64,000 nucleotides of DNA from CAVRXQ01 sp963725215 (GCA_963725215.1 CAVRXQ010000007.1:496001-560000); one strand, 5' to 3'. Counted from the stretch's first letter, positions 36,740-46,167 are shown. The notes: generated by a model not told the origin, from the letters alone. Numbers and translations: made by a program.

Positions 36740-37332
36740 GATGAGCCTCCCGCGAGTTCGCGCTCGAGGGCGGAGCGGACTCGCGATCGGCCCCGATGGA
36801 GCAGCACCCTCTGATTCGCCTCGCTGATGCCGAGCACTTCGCACACCTCGCTGCTCGACAGTCCTTCGGCGTCGCGCAACGTTACGACTTGGCGCTGGGA
36901 ATCCGGCAACTCAACGATCGCGCGACGCACGCGGTCCGCCAGGGCGAACGCGTCCAATTTTTCATCGACAGCTTCAGCCCAATGCGCGATGGGCGATGCC
37001 CACGAACCAGTGGCGTCGAAGCGATCTGCGCTGACCGCTGCTTCCGACGGACCGGTCGCGGTGACGCGTTGTTCACGCACCCCGATCGACCGGGCCCGAT
37101 TGGCGCAGATCCGGAAGAGCCACGTCTGTAGCGAGGACCGGCTCTCGAAGCGCTCGATCCCGCGCAGAACCGCGATCCATGTCTCTTGGGCGACCTCCTG
37201 TGCGACTGCCTCGCTGGCGACGAAGGACCGCGCGAATCGAACGAGGCGGGTGTGGTAGCGCTCAACCATCTGTGAGTAGGCGATTTCGTCGCCCGCTCGA
37301 AGTTGATCGAGCAGCTCCGCATCGTCATCCAC
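36727..37332 (-). CDS. ECF-type RNA polymerase sigma factor
   Basis: About 201 residues from the GTG at 37332 (VDDDAELLDQLRAGDE). Region 2 spans about residues 25-90 (FVASEAVAQEVAQETWIAVL; SSLQTWLFRICANRARS), and region 4 about 140-195 (LPDSQRQVVTLRDAEGLSSSEVCEVLGISEANQRVLLHRGRSRVRSAL). It is paired with the overlapping anti-sigma gene and is divergent from the secreted beta-propeller gene, a likely target along with itself. The 142-base divergent spacer should hold a sigma-specific promoter, but I could not assign it. Confidence 0.9.
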   Translation of the reverse strand: MDDDAELLDQLRAGDEIAYSQMVERYHTRLVRFARSFVASEAVAQEVAQETWIAVLRGIERFESRSSLQTWLFRICANRARSIGVREQRVTATGPSEAAVSADRFDATGSWASPIAHWAEAVDEKLDAFALADRVRRAIVELPDSQRQVVTLRDAEGLSSSEVCEVLGISEANQRVLLHRGRSRVRSALERELAGGSSCGY

Positions 37333-37474
37333 GGGCCGAGCGTACGGCCGGGACCTCGCCTTCGGGGCCGCAGGTCGGAGCCGCGTGTTCGAGGCGCCTG
37401 CGTGCCTGTAACGAGGTGACCTCTGCGACGGACTGATTGAGTGACATCCAATCCCACAGACAGAGGAGTCGAAC

Positions 37475-38710
37475 ATGAGGGCTTTGGCCAGAATCGCCGC
37501 GGCAGCGGCGATCGCAACAACGACCGCGACCGCGTTCGCGATCGGCTTATCGGCTGCGGCCGGTGCCGCTGAAAGAGGCGGTTCGAGAGCTGATCACGTC
37601 GTGTTCGTGCAGACCGACAACACTGCCGGCAATGCGATCGTCGCGTACGACCGCGCGGACGACGGCACGCTCACCTTGGCCAACACGTACCCGACCGGCG
37701 GTCTCGGCGGGGCGCTGCTGGGCTCGACCGTCGACCATCTCGGTTCCCAAGGCTCTCTCGCCTACGACTCACACGCCTACGACTCACACGCCTACGACTC
37801 GGAGCGCGCATACGACTCGCACGCCTACGACTCGGAGCACGCCTACGACTCGGAGCGCTCACTCCTCTACGCGGTGAACGCCGGCAGCAACACTGTGTCG
37901 GTTTTTTCGGTGTCCGGCGATCAACTCAGCTTGCGTCAAGTTATCGACTCGGGCGGCACGTTCCCGGTGAGCATCGCTGTTCACGACGGGCTCGTCTACG
38001 TTCTCAACGCTTTTGACGGCGCCAACATCGCGGGATTCCGCGAAGCGGGAGGCAAGCTGCACCCGATCCACGGGTCGATTCGTCCGCTCAATTTGCTCAT
38101 TCCCTCGGATAACTCGCAGTTCACCCACACGCCCGGACAGGTGGCGTTCTCTCCGGACGGATCCCAGCTGCTCGTGACGACGAAGGCGAACGCGAATGGC
38201 CAGGACGTCGATGTCTTCAGCGTCGGACCCGACGGACGGCCATCGAGCTCGCCGGTGGTCAACTCTTTGGGCTCGACGGTTCCCTTCGCTGTCACCTTCG
38301 ACCAATTCGGCCACTTGGTGCTCGCCGAAGCGGGTCCGAGCGCGCTCGTGAGCTTCACGCTCAACGAGGACGGCACGATCACCCAGATCCAATCGTTGCC
38401 GAGCGGACAAACGGGGCTGTGCTGGGTTACTCCCGCCGGTCCGTTCTTCTTCACGGGCAACACGGCGGCCGACTCGACGAGTGGATACGAATCGAGTTCG
38501 TCGGGCGCGCTCACTCTCCTCGGCAATACATCCACTGACCCCGGGACGGTGGACGCATCGGCGACGCCCGACGGCAGGTTCCTCTACGTGCAAACGGGGG
38601 GGAACGGGATCGTCGACGAGTTCAGCGTCGGCTCGGGCGGGGCGCTCACCTCGGTCGGCTCAGTCACCGTGCTGAACGCGGCCGGTGGCGAGGGCATCGT
38701 CGCTACCTAG
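37475..38710 (+). CDS. Secreted beta-propeller (lactonase-like) protein with pentapeptide expansion
   Basis: A 411-residue secreted protein. The signal peptide is MRALARIAAAAAIATTTATAFAIGLSAAAGA-AE. It has seven-blade propeller features like the lactonase/YVTN group (LLYAVNAGSNTVSVFSV near 130; GQVAFSPDGSQLLVTTK near 215; ATPDGRFLYVQTGGNGIVDEFSV near 365-387). A run of six AYDS-containing units (residues 96-128) is inserted in the first blade, where homologues have one. ATG at 37475 with AGAGGAG upstream. It is divergent from the ECF sigma gene and so a candidate member of its regulon. The enzymatic role is unproven. Confidence 0.82.
   Translation: MRALARIAAAAAIATTTATAFAIGLSAAAGAAERGGSRADHVVFVQTDNTAGNAIVAYDRADDGTLTLANTYPTGGLGGALLGSTVDHLGSQGSLAYDSHAYDSHAYDSERAYDSHAYDSEHAYDSERSLLYAVNAGSNTVSVFSVSGDQLSLRQVIDSGGTFPVSIAVHDGLVYVLNAFDGANIAGFREAGGKLHPIHGSIRPLNLLIPSDNSQFTHTPGQVAFSPDGSQLLVTTKANANGQDVDVFSVGPDGRPSSSPVVNSLGSTVPFAVTFDQFGHLVLAEAGPSALVSFTLNEDGTITQIQSLPSGQTGLCWVTPAGPFFFTGNTAADSTSGYESSSSGALTLLGNTSTDPGTVDASATPDGRFLYVQTGGNGIVDEFSVGSGGALTSVGSVTVLNAAGGEGIVAT
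37760..37858 (+). repeat. Short in-frame tandem repeat in the beta-propeller gene
   Basis: Six units of 15, 15, 18, 15, 18 and 18 bases, each coding AYDSH, AYDSER or AYDSEH. The period is always a multiple of three, so unit-number changes keep the frame. This is typical of slippage-driven length variation. Confidence 0.9.
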
Positions 38711-38868
38711 GTCTTCTCGATTCCGCGCCCGCCTCGACGCACAATTGAGGAAGTCGCGGCGGGCGCGGCATACGTCCTCAACTGACGGATGGTTCCCTCC
38801 TCTGGGAGGGATATGGGAACCTCAATCGGCACGCGTTTCGAGACGATCGGCCGAAGGTGCGCCATTCG

Positions 38869-39138
38869 ATGCGCAACTACTTCCTGATCAAGGGTCCGCT
38901 CACAGCCTTCGACGCCTTCCCGCGCCCGCCTGACTACCGGTGGCCGGACGACCGTGCGTGGTGCGCGTGTACCGATACGGACTTCGAGTGGGCATACCTC
39001 GCCGGCACCGCTGCGTGCATAGACGAAGTGCTCTTCCAGCCGATCATCGACGCTCTCCGGATGCAGCCGGAGAATTCGAAGCGCTACGGCATGGATGCCT
39101 TCAATCCACGCCCAGTTGACGAGCCGCGTCTGCCGTAG
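38869..39138 (+). CDS. Small protein of unknown function
   Basis: About 89 residues from the ATG at 38869 (MRNYFLIKGPLTAFDAFPRPPDYRWPDDRAW). A GTG four codons earlier is also possible. The composition (many aromatic residues, WCACTDTDFEWAYLAGTAACIDEVL) and lack of low-complexity sequence suggest a real folded protein, but I do not recognise the family. It lies alone between the propeller gene and the nitrobindin gene. Confidence 0.55.
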   Translation: MRNYFLIKGPLTAFDAFPRPPDYRWPDDRAWCACTDTDFEWAYLAGTAACIDEVLFQPIIDALRMQPENSKRYGMDAFNPRPVDEPRLP

Positions 39139-39215
39139 CGGCGTCCCCTATCAGCGCGGTGTCCGAATGGGCGGATTCAACCGGTGAGCGCAAGAAACTC
39201 GGCCACACTCCTGGG

Positions 39216-39689
39216 CTATTCAATGCGCCGAAGCTCAGCAGCAAGGTGGTGGGTAAGCGGCTGCCCGACTGCCGCCATCCGGAGCGAGTACCGGAGAACT
39301 TCGCCATCAACGATGAGATCACGTTCGATCGCGGCGACGTACTTGGCTGACCCGGTGCGGGCGACGACCGTCGACCGCAACTGAATGGAGGAGCCTTCGA
39401 AAGCGCCTTCGGCAACCTCCACGATGCCGGTTGGGTGCGACACCACCAGTTCGACCCAACCTGGACGCGCCATGCGCCAGTAGCCAGCCTCCGCGTGGAG
39501 AGGGCGGCCATCGATGGCGTGATTGGTCCGCTGACTGTAGGCGAGGAATGGTTTGCCGACATGCGAGAAGCTCACGGTCTCCTCGTAATCGAATGAGTCG
39601 ATTGTCGGGTACTCGCCGTGCCCTTTTCCCGACCAGGTCCCGAGCAGGGCGGCGAGAGGTTCGACGTCGGGGTGCAGAGGCGTCGGCAT
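39216..39689 (-). CDS. Nitrobindin-like heme-binding protein
   Basis: A 157-residue ten-stranded barrel of the nitrobindin (THAP4/DUF1794) family, ferric-heme proteins proposed to isomerise peroxynitrite. The signature GTWSGKGHGEYPTI lies near residues 17-30. HVGKPFLAYSQRT (near 43-55), HAEAGYWR (near 65) and SHPTGIVEVAEG (near 83-95) follow. A histidine in THHLAAELRR near residue 145 is placed like the heme ligand. The location within the tRNA-Glu accretion region suggests it may be accessory here, though the family is widespread in actinobacteria. Confidence 0.88.
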   Translation of the reverse strand: MPTPLHPDVEPLAALLGTWSGKGHGEYPTIDSFDYEETVSFSHVGKPFLAYSQRTNHAIDGRPLHAEAGYWRMARPGWVELVVSHPTGIVEVAEGAFEGSSIQLRSTVVARTGSAKYVAAIERDLIVDGEVLRYSLRMAAVGQPLTHHLAAELRRIE

Positions 39690-39863
39690 GTCCAGAGCCT
39701 CGCACTCAGACAGGCCCAGAACGTGCGCCCCCGAACCCCGGGGACGCTGTCGCCCAGAACGATTCTCCTATGGGCCGCCAAGTGCGAATCGATGTCTAGG
39801 TAACTGCGCGAAGACCTCTCGAGCGACGTAGCGCTTGAGGCATCGAACGGCTTCTTTCTTTGT

Positions 39864-40832
39864 TCAGTTTAGAAGTCGCTTCCGGAGCAACTGCGGGAGG
39901 GCAGCCGAACCTTCGACTGGGTGAAACAATTCGGCCGCCGTTTGCAGCCGCGCCTCTTCCTCGTCTGTGAGATCGAGCTCTGCGGCGGCGGCGTTGTGTT
40001 CAAGCTGTTCGACGGTGCTCGCGCCGGGAATCGCGACAACGTTCGGTTGCCGGATGACCCACGCAAGCGCAACCTGTGCGGGCGTCGCGTCGTGGCTCTT
40101 CGCGATGTCCCGCAGCAACTCGAGGATGTCGCTCGCGCGGCTGAGATTCTCTGGCAGAAAGTGCGGGTTCATCGCCCGAACTCCTCGCCGCGGCGCGTTC
40201 GTCGCGTCGTAGCGGGCCGAGAGCAATCCCTGCCCGAGCGGGCTGTAGGCGATGACGAGCCGATCGTGTTCGGTCGCCCACGGCACGAGAGTTTGGAGCG
40301 GCCGCCGGTCGACGAGGCTGAAGCGGACCTGATTGGAAAGGACCGGGCGACCGAGGGATGTCTCGGCCGCCTGCCAGCGTGAGAGCGAAAAGTTGCTGAC
40401 GCCGACGTGACGCACGAGGCCCTCATCGAGGAGGCGGCGCAAGCCTTCCATCTGGATGCGGATCGGGACCACGGGGTTGGGCTGATGGATCTGGTAGAGG
40501 TCGATCGCCGCGATCCCGAGACGACGGGCGCTCGCTCTTGCGCGCCACTCGATCACGGGTGCAACCGGAAACAGCGGAAAGACCTTCGTGGCGACGAACG
40601 CCTCATCACGTCGGCTCGCAATGGCGCGCCCAACGACGTGCTCAGATTGGCCGAAGCCGTAGATCTCGGCGGTGTCGAGAAGGTTGATTCCGAGGTCGAG
40701 CGCGCGCCGCACGATCCGAACTGCCTCGACTCGTGCGTAATCCGCGCCGTAGCCCCATTCGCGGGATCCGAACTGCCACGTCCCGACGCCAATCCTCGAA
40801 AGGTGCACTCCGCCGACGTCGACGTACCGCAT
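39864..40832 (-). CDS. Aldo/keto reductase
   Basis: A 322-residue NADPH-dependent TIM-barrel oxidoreductase. The catalytic tetrad is visible: Asp and Tyr in LLDTAEIYGFGQSE near residues 51-64, Lys in FVATKVFP near 79, and His in LYQIHQPNP near 112. The C-terminal cofactor segment is IPGASTVEQLEHN near 270-282. The ATG at 40832 begins MRYVDVGGVHLSRIGVGTWQFG. The substrate is unknown. A single gene. Confidence 0.92.
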   Translation of the reverse strand: MRYVDVGGVHLSRIGVGTWQFGSREWGYGADYARVEAVRIVRRALDLGINLLDTAEIYGFGQSEHVVGRAIASRRDEAFVATKVFPLFPVAPVIEWRARASARRLGIAAIDLYQIHQPNPVVPIRIQMEGLRRLLDEGLVRHVGVSNFSLSRWQAAETSLGRPVLSNQVRFSLVDRRPLQTLVPWATEHDRLVIAYSPLGQGLLSARYDATNAPRRGVRAMNPHFLPENLSRASDILELLRDIAKSHDATPAQVALAWVIRQPNVVAIPGASTVEQLEHNAAAAELDLTDEEEARLQTAAELFHPVEGSAALPQLLRKRLLN

Positions 40833-40925
40833 GCCAACGGAGCGTAAGCGCCCGAGAGAAGCGCGCCGTCGCGCTCGTCAACACGTCGAGCTGGGGCGAC
40901 CCTCACCACGAAGCAGGAAGAAGCC

Positions 40926-41162
40926 TTGGCGGACGAGACGGAGGCAGGTTATGACCTTGGATCTGCTCGCAAGCAAAGGACGGGTCGGCCTTCTCTTGGT
41001 CGTGGAGTGTCTCCTCGGCTCGACGTTCGGGTCGAGCCAGAACTCGCCCAGGCCCTGCACACAAGAGCCAACAAGGAGCATCGCAGCATCAGCGACGTTG
41101 CCAGAGATGCCCTTCGGCGCTACCTGCTCCCTGACGCGGGTGTGATGCAACGTCGTCGTTGA
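40926..41162 (+). CDS. Ribbon-helix-helix DNA-binding protein
   Basis: About 78 residues from a TTG start (MADETEAGYDLGSARKQRTGRPSL). The C-terminal part, PRLDVRVEPELAQALHTRANKEHRSISDVARDALRRYL, is a ribbon-helix-helix fold like antitoxins of the CopG/HicB type. No toxin-like gene sits next to it on either side. The next marker is the tRNA-Glu repeat 120 bases downstream. It could be an orphan antitoxin or a small regulator carried by the integrated element. Confidence 0.6.
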   Translation: MADETEAGYDLGSARKQRTGRPSLGRGVSPRLDVRVEPELAQALHTRANKEHRSISDVARDALRRYLLPDAGVMQRRR

Positions 41163-41282
41163 CCATCCTTTTGTCCATCCAATACGCGCTTTTGGGGCGA
41201 ATCGGATGGATTCGGCGGATGCGACAGGCGCTCTGGGCTGCGGCAACAGACTCCCGGGACGTATCGGACTCGTTTGGTCGCT

Positions 41283-41325
41283 CTCTCAAGGTGGAGACAC
41301 GGGTTCGAATCCCGTTGGGGCTGCC
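41283..41325 (+). repeat. tRNA-Glu 3' end repeat, copy 2
   Basis: 43 of 43 bases identical to 35987-36029. It encodes only the 3' half of the tRNA, so it is not a functional gene. It closes a 5.3-kb interval that starts at the tRNA. Confidence 0.9.
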
Positions 41326-41719
41326 AGGTATTTCAACCATTGTCCCTAGTGGACAGCCCGTTCTTCGGGTGCACGGCGTGACCGGTGGTCGCCGGCTTTA
41401 ACCCGTGTTCCGCGCGATCGCGCGCGCGGCCACTTGGTTCCGAAGCAACGTGCCGGGAAAGATAGAAAGCTAGATCGTTGGAAAGCGATCGCCTGACGCC
41501 ATCGCCTCGCTCGCGATCCGGATTAGCTGGCGGCGCGTCACTTGGACTCGGTGGCCGTGACAACACTCGACGACCCTGCGTAGCCCGTCCTCGATGAACG
41601 GCGAAGAAGTCGCCGCCACGTTCTGCGCGGTCTGGTTGGTCGCGCCCCCTTAGCGATCCGTCGACTGGCGCCGGCATAACGCTGAGTTCGGATGCAGGAC
41701 TCACAGTTACGCTGCGCCG
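41326..41719. other. Intergenic stretch, no gene seen
   Basis: The 394 bases between the second tRNA-Glu repeat and the MMPL gene carry no convincing reading frame, RNA or terminator. The MMPL promoter should lie near the right end. Confidence 0.5.
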
Positions 41720-43861
41720 GTGCTCGATCGCTGGATCCGAGCGGTCAAGCGCTGGCGTTTCATCGCGATCGCGATCTGGGTCGCGATCGTCATCGTGGGG
41801 ACGATTTCTGCCGTCCGGCTGCCAGCGCTCCTCACCACATCGCTTGCCGTCCCGAATACCGCTTCTCAAAGGGCTGACACCCTGCTCGCGGAGCACTTTG
41901 CCGATGACACCGAGGGCTCCTTCACCATCGTCTACCGCGTTGCGACGCCCTCCGCTCGACTTGTTCGTCGCCTGAATCTGCGGCTCGAAGCGGCCGCTCG
42001 GGCGATACCGACCGCTCACGCTTTGAGTTTGAAATCGGCACCCGGGATCCTCTACGACGCCATCAATACCAAACTCGACCTTGAGCGAGCCGCGACCTAC
42101 ACGGACGCTTTGCGGCGTGATCTGAACTCGCCTGGCGACCCCACCGCCCGAGTGACCGGGGAGCCGGCGATCCAGCATGACATCACGCCGATACTCGCCT
42201 CAGACCTGCGCAGGGGGGAGATCATCGCGGTAGCCGTCGCGTTGATCTTGCTCCTCCTCGTCCTTGGCTGGTCGTGGGCGGTGCTCATCCCGCTCATCGT
42301 CGCCTCCTGCACGTCCACGGCGTCGATCGCGATCGTCTACGTGGTCGCTCGCCAGATCCCGATGGCGCTTTACGTGCCGAACCTTGTTCAGTTCATCTCG
42401 CTCGGGCTCGCCGTCGACTACTCGCTTCTTATCGTGCACCGATTCAGAGAAGAAGTGGCCAGCGCGGATCGTGGATTCGAGAACGCACTCGTCCGTACGA
42501 TGGCGACGGCGGGACGCACGGTGATCTTCTCGGGGTTCGCGGTTGCCATCGGCTTGTCGGCCATCCTCATCACCCCGATCCCGTTCATCCGATCGCTCGG
42601 CGTCGCCGGTTGTGTGGTTCCGCTCGTTTCTGTCGCCGCCGCCCTCACACTCCAGCCGGCGCTGCTGTCGCTGTTCGGATCCCGCGGCATACAAAAGGTC
42701 CGGATTCGGGGGCGCGAGCTCGGGCGGGATCCCCGACCCCCGCTCTCGTCTCGTGTCGCGCAGATGGTCACCCGCCGCCCGGCAAGCGTTCTCGCCTGCT
42801 CGGTGGGCGTGCTCGTCGTCGCGGCGATCCCGCTCGCTTGGCTGCAGACAACCCCCGGTTCGATCGCGCAGGTTCCGCGGAACACTGGCTCGGCGCTCGG
42901 ATTGACCCTCCTTGGGGACAGCGTCGGGCCGGGAGTGATCACGCCCATCGATGTCGTCATCGACACGGGCGTTCGCGGCGGGGCGCGTTCGCCAGCGACA
43001 ACCGCGGCGACGTTGCGACTCGCCCGGGAGCTCCTTCGCGACCGGGAGGCGTACATCGTCGCGATCGGATCGAGACCGCCATACGTCGACGCTTCCGGCC
43101 GCTACGGTCACGTCGTCGTCGTCGCTCGCCAAGCCTTTTCGGACGGGGCGACCCGACAGCTCGTCAGCGATCTGCGCCTCCACTTCGTCCCCGATGCAAG
43201 GTTCCCGTCTGGAACGCACCTGTACGCAGGCGGGGCGCCAGCTGAGGCTGTCGACTTTCTCGCACGTCTTTACGGGACCTTCCCCTGGGTCATCGGCATC
43301 GTGCTCGCACTCGCCTGCCTCGTCATGCTCTCGGCGTTTCGTTCGATCGTGCTCGCATTCGTCGCGGTGCTCCTCGACGCCGTGTCGGTCGCGGCAACGT
43401 ACGGTCTGCTCGTCGTCGTCTTCCGTTTTGGTGTCGGCCGAGATCTTTTCGGCCTCTACCGCGTCTCCCAGATCGAGGCCTGGGTACCGGTCTTCTTGTT
43501 CGCCCTCCTGTTCGGCCTCTCCATGGACTACGAGTTCTTCTTCGTGCGGCGCATGAGAGAAGCGTTCGACGGCGGCGCCGACACCGCGCATGCGGTGAGC
43601 GAAGGACTCGAACGCACCGGGCGGATCGTTACTGTCGCGGCGCTGATCATGGTGGGCGCGCTGGCCGGGCTCGTCGCCGGGCACGTAGCTGATCTGCAAG
43701 AGCTCGGTGCCGGGCTCGCACTCGGTGTGCTGCTCGACGCGACGATCGTGCGCGGCTTGCTGCTGCCGAGTCTCATGACGTTGCTCGGCCGGTGGTGCTG
43801 GTGGCTCCCGGCGCCGATGGCGCGCCTTGCGCGAATCGGGGCCCCGCCCTCCCAGATGTAG
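41720..43861 (+). CDS. MMPL/RND-family membrane exporter
   Basis: A 713-residue exporter of the MmpL type, which in actinobacteria moves lipids or peptides using proton motive force. The first helix lies at about residues 15-32, and extracytoplasmic loops follow each half's first helix. The conserved Asp-Tyr pairs of the proton path are present in both halves: LAVDYSLLIVHRF near residue 230 and LSMDYEFFFVRRM near 600. About 11-12 helices are predicted. It uses a GTG start. The next gene is convergent and secreted, so a partnership in export is possible but unsupported. Confidence 0.88.
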   Translation: MLDRWIRAVKRWRFIAIAIWVAIVIVGTISAVRLPALLTTSLAVPNTASQRADTLLAEHFADDTEGSFTIVYRVATPSARLVRRLNLRLEAAARAIPTAHALSLKSAPGILYDAINTKLDLERAATYTDALRRDLNSPGDPTARVTGEPAIQHDITPILASDLRRGEIIAVAVALILLLLVLGWSWAVLIPLIVASCTSTASIAIVYVVARQIPMALYVPNLVQFISLGLAVDYSLLIVHRFREEVASADRGFENALVRTMATAGRTVIFSGFAVAIGLSAILITPIPFIRSLGVAGCVVPLVSVAAALTLQPALLSLFGSRGIQKVRIRGRELGRDPRPPLSSRVAQMVTRRPASVLACSVGVLVVAAIPLAWLQTTPGSIAQVPRNTGSALGLTLLGDSVGPGVITPIDVVIDTGVRGGARSPATTAATLRLARELLRDREAYIVAIGSRPPYVDASGRYGHVVVVARQAFSDGATRQLVSDLRLHFVPDARFPSGTHLYAGGAPAEAVDFLARLYGTFPWVIGIVLALACLVMLSAFRSIVLAFVAVLLDAVSVAATYGLLVVVFRFGVGRDLFGLYRVSQIEAWVPVFLFALLFGLSMDYEFFFVRRMREAFDGGADTAHAVSEGLERTGRIVTVAALIMVGALAGLVAGHVADLQELGAGLALGVLLDATIVRGLLLPSLMTLLGRWCWWLPAPMARLARIGAPPSQM

Positions 43862-43896
43862 GAAGACAGGGCCCCCGAGATGCGGCCAGACGAGCG

Positions 43897-45492
43897 CTAC
43901 TTCACGACGGTGATCGCAAACCGAAACGCTGGCAGGTGGTAGCCGAGCGCCAGGCCGGGGTCGTCGTGCGCGTACGTGAGGATCGGCACCATGCCGTACG
44001 GCGTGTTGGCGAACGATGGCGACAGCGAGTACAGCATCGGATAGAGATCGATCAGATGCGTACCCGGTCCACCGGTGGCTCGCATGTGCAAGAGCACATC
44101 TCCGTTGGAGTTGAAGCCGCACGCGTACCCGACGTAGCTGTTGTCGTAGTCGACACCGACGACGTTATCGAGCTGGGTCCATCCAACTCCCTTGAGGTGG
44201 ATCGTGAAGGGTTGTCCTTCGCGCACCACGAGGTGGTTCACGCCTCGTCCGACGACGCTTTCTTCGACGTAGAAGGGAACCTGCGCCACGACGTGACCGT
44301 TCTGCGTGAGCTGCACGACGTGCCAGCCACCGAGACCATCTGGGATTTTGACCTTCGCCTGCAAAGATCCACCCGAAGGTGTCGCCGTGCCGAGCGGCGT
44401 CGACACGAAGACCCAGCACGTGCTCGTGCAGTTGACGCGGCTGCCGACAACCGTCGACCAGCTCAGCTGGACGGGCGCGGTCGAAGAGAGGCCCGACGCA
44501 GACAGCGAAACCTGCGAAAAGACTGATCCCCGGGTGGGACCGAGGTTCGCCGTCACGCCGGTCGACGCGGCCAGCCCGCTGTTGGTGAGCGTCGTCCTCG
44601 CGCTGACCGTCGGGGTGACGCCCACCGGCCAGTCGATGGTGGACTTTGGCCGACCATCGTCCTTCGTGACCGTGAACGTCACTGCCCCGCCGTTCATGAA
44701 CGGCAGCGGTGACTGGGGAACGTTCATGTACAAGAAGGTGATCGCGTCGCCGACCTGGATCGTGTGCCGGCCGACCGGACCAGACGCTCGGATGACCGCT
44801 TGTGCGGTGCCGCGCGTCCAGTTGGCCATCATCTCGCCGACATAGTGGTTGTCGTAGAGCAACGAGGCGCCGCCTTCGTAGAGCGATGAGCCGAGACCGC
44901 TGTAGGTAACCGTGATCGGAGTCCCGATCGGGCCGCTCCGCGGGGAGACGATGAGCTGTCGGCGAAGGATGAATCCGCCGTGGGCAACATCGACCCCGTT
45001 GATCACGGCGTAGATGTCATGGACACCGCCGAAATCGTCAGGCGTTTTCAGCGTGACGCTGAAGGCCCCGTTCGCGTCGGTGGGTGTCGTCTTCAGCACG
45101 ACCGTGATGGGGGTTGCGCTTCGGCCCATGTAGTTGACGGTCCCCGGCTCGGGGTCAAGGACCCAGGTGACGTTGGCACTCGACCAGGTGAGCTCGACGT
45201 TCTGGTTGGCGGCAAGGTTCGAGCCCGAGATCGTCATCGGAGTACCGGCGACGGCCTGCTGCGGTGTCACCTTGAGGAGCCCCATGTTCGGACTCACCGA
45301 GGCCGGGTCGGCAATTGGCCCGGGCAGGGGCGCGACGCCTGGGATCGCCGGGGCCGCCAGTGCGACGCCGCTCCCGCTACCGGAATTGCCGTTCGCGGCG
45401 CTTGCCGTCGCTGATTGCAAGAAGGAAGCGCCTACCAGCAACATCGCGGCAAGCGCAAGTCCAAGTCCTTGCGCTTTGAGATTCCTGGCCAT
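43897..45492 (-). CDS. Secreted protein with Ig-like repeats
   Basis: A 531-residue exported protein. The signal peptide ends near residue 33 (LALAAMLLVGASFLQSATASA-AN), followed by a Gly/Ser linker. At least three Ig-like/IPT-type modules are seen: VTPQQAVAGTPMTISGSNL near 75-93, VSPRSGPIGTPITVTYSGLGS near 180-200, LGPTRGSVFSQVSLSASGLS near 318-338, plus a fourth beginning VVREGQPFTIHLKG near 425. The motif YDN-(H/S)-YVG occurs in two modules, supporting internal duplication. Likely a cell-surface or matrix protein. No catalytic motif is seen. Confidence 0.72.
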   Translation of the reverse strand: MARNLKAQGLGLALAAMLLVGASFLQSATASAANGNSGSGSGVALAAPAIPGVAPLPGPIADPASVSPNMGLLKVTPQQAVAGTPMTISGSNLAANQNVELTWSSANVTWVLDPEPGTVNYMGRSATPITVVLKTTPTDANGAFSVTLKTPDDFGGVHDIYAVINGVDVAHGGFILRRQLIVSPRSGPIGTPITVTYSGLGSSLYEGGASLLYDNHYVGEMMANWTRGTAQAVIRASGPVGRHTIQVGDAITFLYMNVPQSPLPFMNGGAVTFTVTKDDGRPKSTIDWPVGVTPTVSARTTLTNSGLAASTGVTANLGPTRGSVFSQVSLSASGLSSTAPVQLSWSTVVGSRVNCTSTCWVFVSTPLGTATPSGGSLQAKVKIPDGLGGWHVVQLTQNGHVVAQVPFYVEESVVGRGVNHLVVREGQPFTIHLKGVGWTQLDNVVGVDYDNSYVGYACGFNSNGDVLLHMRATGGPGTHLIDLYPMLYSLSPSFANTPYGMVPILTYAHDDPGLALGYHLPAFRFAITVVK

Positions 45493-45606
45493 GACCTTCC
45501 TTTCGGGTGTTCTCGTTGCTGTCTGTCTGAAGCGCTTGCGTCGTCAATTGCGACCATCTGTGTGGGTCGGGATCTGCTCGCAACCCAGACGGAGTCGCTT
45601 CTCGCG

Positions 45607-46167
45607 CTAAGTGATCGTCAATTGCGAGGGCGGAGCCAACCCAATCTGTGAGTAGACGATTTTCAGCTCAGGGATGCGCGGGTGCTTCGCTGTCTTTGGC
45701 ACCGGCTTTGTGATGACCGTAACGGTGAAGTCCACGATCCCAAGGGGGTATCCCTTCGATGACCACGGTGCCGCCCAGAACGAAGTCGTCCCGTGTGCTC
45801 CGTACGCGAGAGGGATAGGCGCCGAGACGCCCGGGATCGTCACGTAGGCACGAAGGACGTTCTTGTCGGTGAGCGCGTTTCCGCCCGTCTTGACATCGAC
45901 TCCCCACATCCGAAAGACAACCTGTTGTCCTTGGACGAACAAGTTCGTCATCGAGCAACCCGCCGCGGGCTTCGGAACTCCACCCGAGCCCTGCACGGTG
46001 TCAACTGAGATGAACAACGAGTGCTTGTTCGCTGCCCCGTACGGCGGTGGGAGCGTCGTTCCGCCCTGCGCGCGAGCGGCACCAGCGCTGGTGGCCGTGA
46101 GCGCGAGGGCGGCGACGCACGAGGACGCCATCACGCAGATCGTCAGTGAAATCAGAAGCTTCTTCAT
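45607..46167 (-). CDS. Secreted protein of unknown function
   Basis: 186 residues with a signal peptide (MKKLLISLTICVMASSCVAALALTATSAGA-AR). The mature part is beta-rich (HSLFISVDTVQGSGG; GQQVVFRMWGVDVKTGG; AYVTIPGVSAPIPLAYG), resembling a single Ig-like domain with one cysteine. I recognise no family. It is cooriented with, and upstream of, the Ig-repeat gene (113-base gap), so the two may be coexpressed. Confidence 0.65.
   Translation of the reverse strand: MKKLLISLTICVMASSCVAALALTATSAGAARAQGGTTLPPPYGAANKHSLFISVDTVQGSGGVPKPAAGCSMTNLFVQGQQVVFRMWGVDVKTGGNALTDKNVLRAYVTIPGVSAPIPLAYGAHGTTSFWAAPWSSKGYPLGIVDFTVTVITKPVPKTAKHPRIPELKIVYSQIGLAPPSQLTIT

Noticed and set aside
41333..44122. Long minus-strand frames opposite the MMPL gene
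   Set aside because: Arg/Asp-rich products without motifs, fully antisense to a clear MMPL exporter. Typical shadows in high-GC DNA.
45539..45623. TCGTCAATTGCGA present twice, 72 bases apart
   Set aside because: One copy is inside the 3' end of the secreted-protein gene. The match is short and probably chance.
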